Positions 33,012-41,267 of a stretch of DNA of 64,000 bases are shown piece by piece. Every line of letters starts with the position of its first letter. Position 1 is the stretch's first letter. Location: NCBI RefSeq assembly GCF_014192225.1, contig NZ_JACHXS010000011.1, positions 186,001-250,000 of the forward strand, read 5' to 3'. A program made the position numbers and the translations under genes. The DNA is from Pseudoduganella umbonata. GTDB taxonomy: Bacteria > Pseudomonadota > Gammaproteobacteria > Burkholderiales > Burkholderiaceae_D. The notes under the pieces are model-generated. The model did not search any database. It saw only the letters and a program-made list of their open reading frames with translations, and was not told where the DNA came from.

Positions 33012-34481
33012 ATGAGCGACAAAGTTAGTCTGGGATTGCTGGAGACCGGAGTACCGGGGCTGGACACCCTGCTCGGCGGCGGACTGGGCGAGTATTCGTT
33101 CAACCTGATCGCCGGGGCTCCCGGCAGCGGCAAGACGACGCTGGCACACCAGATGATGTTCGCGCTGGCCACGCCCGACCGGCGCGCGCTGTTCTTCACG
33201 GTGCTGGGCGAGCCGCCGCTGAAAATGCTGCGCTACCAGCAGCAATACGGTTTCTTCGAGCTCGACAAGGTAGGCAGCGCGATCCGCTACGTCAACCTGG
33301 CCGAGGACCTGCGCAGCGGCGATTTTTCCGGCGTGCTGGAACGCATCATGCGCGAGGTCGAGGCGTTCTCGCCCAGCCTGGTGTTCGTCGATTCGTTCCG
33401 TTCCGTCGCGCAAACGGCGCAGAACGGCAGCGAAGGCATCGCCGACCTGCAGCACTTCATCCAGGAACTGGGCACGCGGATGACCAGCTGGCAGGCCACC
33501 ACGTTCCTGATCGGCGAGTACGTTCACGTGGAAGCCGAAGCCAATCCGATCATGACGGTGGCGGACGGCGTGCTGGCCCTGTCGCAATCCCAGCAGGACA
33601 ACTCGACGGTGCGCAAGATCCGCATCGTCAAGATGCGCGGGCAGGCACACATGGCCGGCATGCACACCTTCCGCATCGGCGACGACGGCGTGCGCATTTT
33701 CCCGCGCATGCTGCCGTCGCTGGCGGCCGACCGCCTGCCCGGCGTGCCCGTGGACCGCGACCCGCGCCGCATTTCCAGCGGCGTGCCGTCGCTGGACGTC
33801 CTGCTGCACGGCGGCATCCCGCAAGGCCACTCGATCCTGGTCGCCGGTCCGTCGGGCTCGGGCAAGACGATCCTCGGCACGCAATTCCTCGCCGAGGGTG
33901 TGCGCCAGGGTGAGAAAGGCGTAGCCTGCTATTTCGAGAAAGGCACCTCGCGCCTGCGCAATGCGGCGCTGGCCGAGATGATCCAGGGTGGCCACGTGCG
34001 GATCGTCGAGAGCCGCGCGCTCGACCTGACCGCCGACGAGCTGTTGCAGGACCTGCTGATGGCCATCGACGAAACGGACGCGCGGCGCGTCGTCATCGAT
34101 TCGCTGTCCGAGTTCCTCCTGTACCTGGCGCCGGAATTCCGGCGCGAATTCCGCGTGACCGTGTTCCGCATCCTGTCCCACCTGGCCAAGCGCGGCGTGA
34201 CCGTGCTGGTCACGATGGGCCTCGAGGACCGCTTCACCGAGCTGCGCTTCTCCGATGCCGAGGTCTCGTTCCTGACCGACGGCATCATCGCCACCCGCTA
34301 TGTCGAGATGGAGGGCGAGCTGACGAAAGTGATCTCGGTCGTCAAGCTGCGCGGCTGCTCGCACAGCAGCGCGCTGCGGGCTTTCCGCATCACCGACGCC
34401 GGCATCGAGATCGAGAGCACCAAGGTGCGCTTCGACGGCATGCTGTCCGGCCACCCTTCCGCGCACCGCGACGGAAGCTAG
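33012..34481 (+). CDS. KaiC-like double RecA-domain ATPase
   Basis: 489 residues. Two KaiC/RecA domains: first Walker A GAPGSGKTT (about 35-43) with Walker B LVFVDS (about 123-128); second GPSGSGKTI (about 279-287) with RVVIDS. Each domain opens with the family's GVPGLDTLLGGG / GVPSLDVLLHGG. Cyanobacterial KaiC has a catalytic Glu pair after the first P-loop; here the aligned segment is TVLGEP (pair lost). The second has CYFEK (one Glu kept). There is no KaiB-like gene in the window. Sits one base before a hybrid histidine kinase, so a signalling role upstream of that kinase is inferred. Confidence 0.9.
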   Translation: MSDKVSLGLLETGVPGLDTLLGGGLGEYSFNLIAGAPGSGKTTLAHQMMFALATPDRRALFFTVLGEPPLKMLRYQQQYGFFELDKVGSAIRYVNLAEDLRSGDFSGVLERIMREVEAFSPSLVFVDSFRSVAQTAQNGSEGIADLQHFIQELGTRMTSWQATTFLIGEYVHVEAEANPIMTVADGVLALSQSQQDNSTVRKIRIVKMRGQAHMAGMHTFRIGDDGVRIFPRMLPSLAADRLPGVPVDRDPRRISSGVPSLDVLLHGGIPQGHSILVAGPSGSGKTILGTQFLAEGVRQGEKGVACYFEKGTSRLRNAALAEMIQGGHVRIVESRALDLTADELLQDLLMAIDETDARRVVIDSLSEFLLYLAPEFRREFRVTVFRILSHLAKRGVTVLVTMGLEDRFTELRFSDAEVSFLTDGIIATRYVEMEGELTKVISVVKLRGCSHSSALRAFRITDAGIEIESTKVRFDGMLSGHPSAHRDGS

Positions 34482-34482
34482 C

Positions 34483-35763
34483 ATGATGGCGGACCTGGAG
34501 CAGCCGCAGGACAACGATTCGCAGCACGTGGCCGAGCTGCGGCTTGCGCTGCGCCAGGCCCGCTTTGAAAACAACCTGCTGCGCGAGGCCAACAGCCACC
34601 TGGTGCAGGCCACCGTCACCGCGCAGACGCTGCAGGACGAGGCGGAAGCGGCCAACCAGCGCCAGAACGAATTCCTGGCGATGCTGGCGCACGAACTGCG
34701 CAATCCCCTCGCGCCGATCAGCATGGCGGCGGCCATGCTGGAACGCATGCCGCACCTGTCGCCCGAACTCGTGGCGCTGCGCAGCGTGATCAGCCGCCAG
34801 ACCGAACACATGGCCCGCCTGCTGGACGACCTGCTCGACGCGGCGCGCATCAGCAGCGGCCGCATCACGCTGGACGCGGCGCCCGTGGCGCTGGCGGACG
34901 TGATCGAACGCGCCGTCGAAACCGTGCAGCCGCGCGTTACCGAACGCGGCCAGCGCCTCGACGTGCGGGTGACGGCGCCGGAGCTGACGCTGAACGGCGA
35001 CCGTGTCCGTCTCACGCAGGTATTTTCAAACCTGCTCGCCAATGCGTCGAAATACACCCAGGATGGCGGCCACCTGGTCCTGGAAGCCGGCGCCGGCCCG
35101 GCCGGCGTGCAGGTGACGGTGAGCGACAACGGCACCGGCATCGCCGCCGACGTGCTGCCCCATATCTTCGACCTGTTCACGCAAGGGCCCCGTTCGCTGG
35201 CCCGCTCCGAAGGCGGCCTGGGCGTGGGGCTGAACGTGGTGCGCAACCTGGTGCACATGCACGGCGGCACCGTCCAGGCCCATAGCGGCGGTCCCGGTTG
35301 CGGCAGCATCTTCACGGTGGAGATGCCGGCTGGCGGGCCGATGCCCGCGGCAGAACCTGCGTCGGCAACCGTTTCCCACGAGGCATGCCGCGTACTGCTG
35401 ATCGAGGATAACGTGGACGTATGCGATACGCTGAAGGGCTTCCTGATGCTCGATGCGCACGATGTCACGGCGGCCTACGATGGCATCGCCGGCCTGGCGC
35501 TGGCACAGCAAGGCGGCTTCGACGTGCTGATCTGCGATATCGGCCTGCCCGGCCACGACGGCCTCGAAGTGATCCGCCGGCTGCGCGCGGGCGGCTCGCG
35601 CCTGTTTGCCATCGCCCTGTCGGGCTACAGCCAGGCGCAGGACCGGGAAGGCGCCCTGGCGGCCGGCTTCGATGCCTATCTCGTCAAGCCGGTACGGCCG
35701 GACAGCCTGCTGGCAATGATCGATTCCCAGGAATGCCGGGCGCGGCGCGCTACCGGCTGCTGA
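34483..35763 (+). CDS. Hybrid histidine kinase with C-terminal receiver
   Basis: 426 residues, no membrane segment. A short N-terminal coiled coil leads to the H-box FLAMLAHELRNPL (phospho-His at about 70), then N-box NLLANASKY, G1 DNGTGIA and G2 EGGLGVGL of the ATPase domain. The C-terminal receiver (about 300-415) has the phospho-acceptor Asp in DVLICDIGLPG and the Lys of LVKPV. It lacks a separate output domain, so the phosphoryl group probably passes to another protein. The start follows the KaiC-like stop by one base. A cytosolic kinase beside a KaiC-like ATPase recalls KaiC-SasA pairing in cyanobacteria. Confidence 0.92.
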   Translation: MMADLEQPQDNDSQHVAELRLALRQARFENNLLREANSHLVQATVTAQTLQDEAEAANQRQNEFLAMLAHELRNPLAPISMAAAMLERMPHLSPELVALRSVISRQTEHMARLLDDLLDAARISSGRITLDAAPVALADVIERAVETVQPRVTERGQRLDVRVTAPELTLNGDRVRLTQVFSNLLANASKYTQDGGHLVLEAGAGPAGVQVTVSDNGTGIAADVLPHIFDLFTQGPRSLARSEGGLGVGLNVVRNLVHMHGGTVQAHSGGPGCGSIFTVEMPAGGPMPAAEPASATVSHEACRVLLIEDNVDVCDTLKGFLMLDAHDVTAAYDGIAGLALAQQGGFDVLICDIGLPGHDGLEVIRRLRAGGSRLFAIALSGYSQAQDREGALAAGFDAYLVKPVRPDSLLAMIDSQECRARRATGC

Positions 35764-35844
35764 AGACCGGCCCGTGTCAACAATGACACGGCAGGCTGTT
35801 GCGGCCGGCCGTGTCGCGTAGATCAGGCCGGCATCAGTCCCTGA

Positions 35845-38118
35845 TCAGGCCTTCTTCAGCGAGGCCGACACGGGCAGCTTGCGGATACGCTGGCCCGTGG
35901 CGGCGAAGATCGCGTTGCACAGCGCCGGCGCGATACCCGAAGTGCCCGGTTCGCCAATGCCGCCCGGTTCATCCTTGCTGGCGACGATGTGCACCTCCAC
36001 CTTCGGCGCCTCGTTCATGCGCATCATCCGGTAGTCGCCGAAGTTGGTCTGCACCACCTTGCCGCCGTCCAGCGTGATCTCGCCCCACAGCGCGGCGGTC
36101 AGGCCGAAGACGATACCGCCTTCCATCTGCGCCACGATGCCGTCCGGGTTGACCGGCTGGCCGCAGTCGAGCGCGCAGACCACGCGGTGCACGGTCACGT
36201 CGCCTTCCGGGCCGACCGATACTTCGGCGATCTGCACCATGTAGCTGCCGAACGCGAACTGGGCGGACACGCCGCGGCCCACCTTGCGGCCGGCCACCGG
36301 CTTCATCGGCTTGCCCCAGCCGGCCTTCAGCGCCGCCAGGTTCAGTACGCCCAGCAGGCGTGGCGACTTGTCGAGCAGTGCGCGGCGGTACGCTACCGGG
36401 TCCTGCTTCGCGGCATGCGCCAGCTCGTCGATGAAGCTTTCCACCACGAACACGTTGTGCGTCGGGCCCACGCCGCGCCAGAAGGCGGTCGGCACCGGCG
36501 GTTCGTGGCGCAGGTACTCGACGCGCAGCGCGGGGATCGTGTACTGCAGGTCGGCCGCGCCCTCGACGGCGTCCGGATCGACGCCGTTCTTCACGGCCGG
36601 CGGCGCAAAGCGCGCCATGATCGAGGAGCCGGTTACACGGTGGAACCAGGCTTGCGGCCTGCCCTTGTCGTCCAGCCTGGCGGCAATGCGGTCCACGTAA
36701 TAGGGACGGTACATGTCGTGCTGGATATCTTCCTCGCGGGTCCAGACGAACTTCACGGGACCCGGTTTGGCCTGCGCCTTGGCGAACGCCACCGCCTGCG
36801 TGACGTAATCGACTTCAAGGCGTCGGCCGAAACCGCCGCCCAGGTAGAAGTTGTGCACCTTGACCTTTTCCAGTGGCAGCCCGGTCAGCTTGGCGGCGGC
36901 GCCCTGCGCCAGGCTGGGCACCTGGGTACCGCAGTACAGGTCGCAGCCATCGGCGCGCAGGTCGACCGCGCAGTTCATCGGTTCCATCGTCGCGTGCGCC
37001 AGGAACGGCGCCTCGTAGACCGCTTCGATCTTGCGGCCCGCCTTGCCGTCCCCTTCCAGCTCCTTCAACGCGTTGCCTTCGTCGGCCGCCACGGCGCCGG
37101 CAGCCTTCGACTTTTCCATCATGTCGGCCACGATGGATGCCGTGCTCACGTTCGCGTTCGCGCCGAAATCCCATTGCGGCGCCAGCGCGGCCAGGCCCTG
37201 CTTCGCGGCCCACATATTGGTCGCCACCACGGCCACCGCACTGCCGATCTTCAGCACTTCGCGCACGCCGGGGATCGCCAGCGCCTTGGGGTCGTTCGAT
37301 GCGATCAGCTTGCCGCCGATCACGGGACAGGCCGCCACGGCGGCAATGCCCATGTTCGGCAGCTTCACGTCGATGCCGAACTGCGCGCTGCCATCGACCT
37401 TCGGCGCCGAATCGAGCCGTGCATGATTCTTGCCGATCAGCGTGTACGAACCGGGATCCTTCAGTGCCACCGCTTTCGGCGCATCGAGCTTTGCCGCGGC
37501 ATCGACCAGCTCGCCGTAGTGCAGCGTCTTGCCGGCGCCGTTCGTCACGGCGCCGTTCGCCACGCGCAGCGTACCGGGGTCCACGTTCCACGTCTGCGCG
37601 GCGGCCTGCACCAGCACGGCGCGGGCGGCTGCGCCGGCTTCGCGCAGCGGCTTCCATGCGCCGCGGATCGACGTCGATCCGCCCGTGACCTGGCCGCCCA
37701 GCAGCGGGTCGCTGTACAGGTTGTTGTCGGCCGGCGCATGTTCCAGCTTCACCTTCGCCAGGTCCACGCCGAGCTCCTCGGCGATCAGCATCGGGATCGA
37801 CGTGTAGGTACCCTGCCCCATCTCGACCTTGTGCATGATCAGCGTGACGAGCCCCTCGCGGTCGATGCGGATGAACGCATTCGGCGCCAGCCCCGGCGCC
37901 ACCTCAGAGACGGCCGTGGCGGCATGCCCCACGGCCTTTTCCGGCGGGGCTTCCTGGCGGTCGCTCTCCTTGCGGTTGCAGCCGGGCAGCACGAAGCCGA
38001 CCAGCAGCCCGCCACCGGCGGCGGCGCCCACGCGCAGGAAGCGGCGGCGGCCGATGGCACTGCCGCTCAGTTTTTCGACCGGTCCAGCATCCGGTTTTTT
38101 TTCACGCATCGTACCCAT
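35845..38118 (-). CDS. iorB: Isoquinoline 1-oxidoreductase-type molybdenum hydroxylase, large subunit
   Basis: 757 residues. Tat signal RRRFLRVGAAAGG directs it to the periplasm, and a possible lipobox LPGC follows. Molybdopterin-binding domains of the xanthine oxidase family, single-chain large-subunit type: MGQGTYTSIPMLIAEELG, LGGGFGRRLEVDYV, VPTAFWRGVG and the C-terminal catalytic GGIGEPGTSG(I). Oxidises N-heterocycles or aldehydes, passing electrons through the 2Fe-2S small subunit. The start was chosen at MGTMREKK because AAGGGGGA precedes it; an in-frame ATG overlapping the small-subunit stop is an alternative. True substrate unknown. Confidence 0.92.
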   Translation of the reverse strand: MGTMREKKPDAGPVEKLSGSAIGRRRFLRVGAAAGGGLLVGFVLPGCNRKESDRQEAPPEKAVGHAATAVSEVAPGLAPNAFIRIDREGLVTLIMHKVEMGQGTYTSIPMLIAEELGVDLAKVKLEHAPADNNLYSDPLLGGQVTGGSTSIRGAWKPLREAGAAARAVLVQAAAQTWNVDPGTLRVANGAVTNGAGKTLHYGELVDAAAKLDAPKAVALKDPGSYTLIGKNHARLDSAPKVDGSAQFGIDVKLPNMGIAAVAACPVIGGKLIASNDPKALAIPGVREVLKIGSAVAVVATNMWAAKQGLAALAPQWDFGANANVSTASIVADMMEKSKAAGAVAADEGNALKELEGDGKAGRKIEAVYEAPFLAHATMEPMNCAVDLRADGCDLYCGTQVPSLAQGAAAKLTGLPLEKVKVHNFYLGGGFGRRLEVDYVTQAVAFAKAQAKPGPVKFVWTREEDIQHDMYRPYYVDRIAARLDDKGRPQAWFHRVTGSSIMARFAPPAVKNGVDPDAVEGAADLQYTIPALRVEYLRHEPPVPTAFWRGVGPTHNVFVVESFIDELAHAAKQDPVAYRRALLDKSPRLLGVLNLAALKAGWGKPMKPVAGRKVGRGVSAQFAFGSYMVQIAEVSVGPEGDVTVHRVVCALDCGQPVNPDGIVAQMEGGIVFGLTAALWGEITLDGGKVVQTNFGDYRMMRMNEAPKVEVHIVASKDEPGGIGEPGTSGIAPALCNAIFAATGQRIRKLPVSASLKKA

Positions 38119-38129
38119 CGCGTCCCCCT

Positions 38130-38606
38130 TCATTTGACTGCCGCCTTGACGACCACGGTACCTGCCGCGATCTTGATCGCGGTCCGGATGCGGCCATAGG
38201 TGCCGCAGCGGCAGATGTTGCCCGACATGGCGTTGTCGATGTCGGCATCGCTCGGCTTCGGCGTGGCCGCCAGCAGCGCCGTGGCAGCCATCACCTGGCC
38301 GGACTGGCAGTAGCCGCATTGCACCACATCGATCTTGCGCCAGGCGTCCTGCACCTTGGCGCCGACCGGGTCGTTGCCGATGGCCTCGATCGTGACGATC
38401 TTCTTGCCGGCGGCCGCCGAGACGGGGGTGACGCACGAGCGGATCGCCTGCCCGTCCAGGTGCACGGTGCAGGCGCCGCACAGCGCCACGCCGCAACCGA
38501 ACTTGGTGCCGGTCAGGCCGGCCACGTCGCGCAAGGCCCACAGGATGGGCATATCGTCGGGCACGTCGAGCGCGGTATCGGTGCCGTTGATGTTCAGGGT
38601 GGGCAT
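38130..38606 (-). CDS. iorA: Isoquinoline 1-oxidoreductase-type 2Fe-2S small subunit
   Basis: 158 residues. N-terminal plant-type ferredoxin cluster CGVALCGAC...C and C-terminal helical cluster CGYC...CRC(G)TY typical of molybdenum hydroxylase small subunits. Transfers electrons from the molybdenum subunit. First gene of the pair; no dedicated maturation (XdhC-like) or cytochrome gene is next to it. Confidence 0.95.
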   Translation of the reverse strand: MPTLNINGTDTALDVPDDMPILWALRDVAGLTGTKFGCGVALCGACTVHLDGQAIRSCVTPVSAAAGKKIVTIEAIGNDPVGAKVQDAWRKIDVVQCGYCQSGQVMAATALLAATPKPSDADIDNAMSGNICRCGTYGRIRTAIKIAAGTVVVKAAVK

Positions 38607-38724
38607 GCGGACTCCTTCATGTTGGAACAGAAAACAAGAGCAGGACTATAAGGCAACAAGCGCATCCTTGTCGCCCCGATGATAGACTCGCAAAGCAAGC
38701 CCGCCAATTAAACTTCAGTATGAG

Positions 38725-40521
38725 ATGACCGACCGCCGCCGCTTCCTGATCAATGCACCGCTCGGCCTGCTGGCCGCCACCACCGCCACTACGGCCACCA
38801 CGGCAGCCGCCGCGGCCGAACCGCCCGGCACCGCCGGCGCCCCGCCCACCTTCGCCGCGCTGCCGCCAGCCGGGCCGCAGGTGTCGCCCGCCACGTTCGC
38901 GGAAGCGGAAAAGCTGCTGCAGGTGACGATGACGCCGGCCCAGCGCCAGATGGCCGCGCAGGTCTGGCCCACCACGCTGGCCGGACTGGCGAAACGCCGC
39001 ACCGGCCCGAACAAGGTGACTATCGACGACAGTGTGGTACCGATGTCGCGCTTCGACCCGCTGCTGCCGGGAATGAAGGCCGGCCCGGCGCGCGCCCGCT
39101 TCGTGCGCGGCTTTGCCGACCCCGGGGCGCTGCCCGCCAGCGATGCCGACATTGCCTACGCCAGCGTGGCGCAGCTGTCGCGCTGGATCGAAGCGCGCAA
39201 GCTCACCTCCGAGCGGCTCACGCAGATCTACCTGGCACGCTGCCGCCAGTTCGATCCGCGGCTGCGCGCCATCATCACGCTGCTGCCGGAGCAGGCGCTG
39301 GAACAGGCGCGCGCGGCCGACCGGGAAATCGCCGCCGGCCGCTACCGCGGACCGCTGCACGGCATTCCTTACGGCGTGAAGGACTTATTGGATACGGCCG
39401 GCATCGCCACGACCTGGGGTGCCGAACCGCTGAAGGAGCGCACGCCCGTTACCGACGCCACCGTTGTCACGCGCCTGCGCGAAGCGGGCGCCGTACTGCT
39501 GGCCAAGCTGTCGCTGGGCGCGCTGGCGATGAACGACATCTGGTTCGGCGGCCAGACGATGAATCCGTGGCTGCCCGAGGAAGGCGCATCGGGATCCAGC
39601 GCCGGCCCCGGCGCGGCGATGGCGGCGGCGCTGGTGGCATTCACGATCGGCAGCGAAACGGGCGGTTCGATCGTCAGCCCCAGCACGCGCTGTGGCGTGA
39701 CCGGCCTGCGCCCGACATTCGGCCGCGTGCCGCGCACCGGCGCGATGACGCTGTGCTGGTCGCTCGACAAGCTGGGCCCGATGACGCGCTCGGTGGAGGA
39801 TGCCATGCTGGTGCTCGATGCAATCGCCGGGCCGGACGCGGGCGACGTGGCCAGCGTGCAGGCGAAACTCGATTTCGATCCCGCCGTGCCGGTGCGTGGC
39901 CTGCGCGTCGGCTACCTGCCCGAGTGGATGAAGGAAGGCACGGATATCGACCGCGCCGCGCTGGACCTGGCCCGCAAGGCCGGCATGAAACCGGTGCCGG
40001 TGGCGCTGCCGGACTGGCCCTACGGGTCGCTGAACACCATCCTGTTCGCGGAAGCCGCCGCCGCATTCGAGGAATGGACGTTCTCCGGCAAGATGGAGCT
40101 GCTGTCGGAGCAAACCCCGGATGCCTGGCCGAACCTGCTGCGCGAGGCACGCTTCCTGTCCGCCGTCGATTTCGTGCAGGCCGACCGGATGCGCCGCATG
40201 GTCGCGCAGCACATGGCGACCGTCTTCAAGCAGATCGACGTGCTGCTGGTGCCGTCGCTGCGCGACGAGATGCTGGTGATTTCCAACCATACCGGCCACC
40301 CTTCGCTGACCTTGCGCACCGGTTTCGTGCAGGTCAGCGAGGCACGCAGCGACTGGGCACCCCACCCTTCTCGGCCGGTACCGAAGTTCTCGCCGCCACG
40401 GCGCGTGCCGCACGGCGTCACGCTGATCGGCGGCCTGTTCGACGAAGGCACGCTGGCGCGCGCCGGCATGGCCCTCGAGCGGCTGGCCGGCGTGGCCGGC
40501 GAGCGCCCGCCGGGCTTCTGA
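38725..40521 (+). CDS. Amidase (amidase-signature family)
   Basis: 598 residues. N-terminal RRRFLINAPLGLLAAT resembles a Tat signal followed by an Ala/Thr-rich stretch. The amidase signature is complete: catalytic Lys in YGVKDLLDTAG, Ser-rich GASGSSAGPG, and ETGGSIVSPS with the nucleophile. Hydrolyses an amide or ester; relatives range from GatA to broad-specificity amidases, so the substrate is not predicted. No clear ribosome site. Divergent from the molybdenum hydroxylase genes. Confidence 0.9.
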   Translation: MTDRRRFLINAPLGLLAATTATTATTAAAAAEPPGTAGAPPTFAALPPAGPQVSPATFAEAEKLLQVTMTPAQRQMAAQVWPTTLAGLAKRRTGPNKVTIDDSVVPMSRFDPLLPGMKAGPARARFVRGFADPGALPASDADIAYASVAQLSRWIEARKLTSERLTQIYLARCRQFDPRLRAIITLLPEQALEQARAADREIAAGRYRGPLHGIPYGVKDLLDTAGIATTWGAEPLKERTPVTDATVVTRLREAGAVLLAKLSLGALAMNDIWFGGQTMNPWLPEEGASGSSAGPGAAMAAALVAFTIGSETGGSIVSPSTRCGVTGLRPTFGRVPRTGAMTLCWSLDKLGPMTRSVEDAMLVLDAIAGPDAGDVASVQAKLDFDPAVPVRGLRVGYLPEWMKEGTDIDRAALDLARKAGMKPVPVALPDWPYGSLNTILFAEAAAAFEEWTFSGKMELLSEQTPDAWPNLLREARFLSAVDFVQADRMRRMVAQHMATVFKQIDVLLVPSLRDEMLVISNHTGHPSLTLRTGFVQVSEARSDWAPHPSRPVPKFSPPRRVPHGVTLIGGLFDEGTLARAGMALERLAGVAGERPPGF

Positions 40522-40648
40522 TCTGGCACCGCCCCAGGCCCGTTTCGCGGCCTGGCGGTGCGCTTTCGTCGCACATGCCTCGCCCGGACAGACGGAGCGG
40601 GGCATGCTCTCCTCATCGACCACCCATCCAGTCCATGAGGAGCAGGCC

Positions 40649-41182
40649 ATGCTGCAACAGATCGTTATCCACACCCCCTTCCACGTCTGGCTGCTGCTGG
40701 CGTTCCTGGTCTGGCGCGGCATCGCCGCCAGCCGCGACCGTGTCGTGCCGCTGCGCCAGGTGTTCGTGCTCCCGGCGATACTGCTGGCGCTGTCGGTGCA
40801 CGACATGGCCGGCCGTTTCGCCTTCGCGGGCCTGCCCGCGGCGGGCTGGCTGGCCGGCACGCTGGCCGCGGCCATGCTGGCCTGGCACTGCACGGTGCCG
40901 ATGCCTTTGCCTGTTCCCATGCAGCCTGAGCGCACGGCAGGCAGCTCGACCGCTACCGTCATGCTGCGCGGCAGCTGGCTGCCGCTGGTGCTGATGCTGG
41001 CCACGTTCGCGACGAAATACACGGTGGCGGTCGTCTGCATCATCAAGCCGGCGCTGCCTGATGCCCCCCTGTTTGCCACGGCCGTCTGCACCTTGTACGG
41101 CGTATTCAACGGGCTGTTCGCCGGCCGCGCGCTGCGCTGCCTGCCGTGGCCGGGCCGGCGGCACATCGGCGCGCTGTCGTAG
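40649..41182 (+). CDS. Four-helix membrane protein, DUF6622-like
   Basis: 177 residues with about five hydrophobic segments (11-27, 40-60, 68-90, 110-130, 145-165). Starts after a GAGGAGCAGG ribosome site. It resembles small uncharacterised Betaproteobacteria membrane proteins opening MLxQIVxHTPxxVW; no function known. Ends before a bidirectional terminator. Confidence 0.7.
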   Translation: MLQQIVIHTPFHVWLLLAFLVWRGIAASRDRVVPLRQVFVLPAILLALSVHDMAGRFAFAGLPAAGWLAGTLAAAMLAWHCTVPMPLPVPMQPERTAGSSTATVMLRGSWLPLVLMLATFATKYTVAVVCIIKPALPDAPLFATAVCTLYGVFNGLFAGRALRCLPWPGRRHIGALS

Positions 41183-41216
41183 GCCGCCGGGTACCTGTCC
41201 GCGCCGGATCACGGGC

Positions 41217-41252
41217 GTAAAAAAGCCGCCCGGCTTGCGCGGGGCGGCTTTG
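41217..41252 (-). terminator. Terminator of the RTX gene (also usable from the plus strand)
   Basis: Stem AAAGCCGCCC / GGGCGGCTTT; on the minus strand a seven-T run follows. Lies just beyond the RTX stop and the end of the convergent membrane-protein gene. Confidence 0.85.
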
Positions 41253-41267
41253 CGGGTCGGCAGCTCG

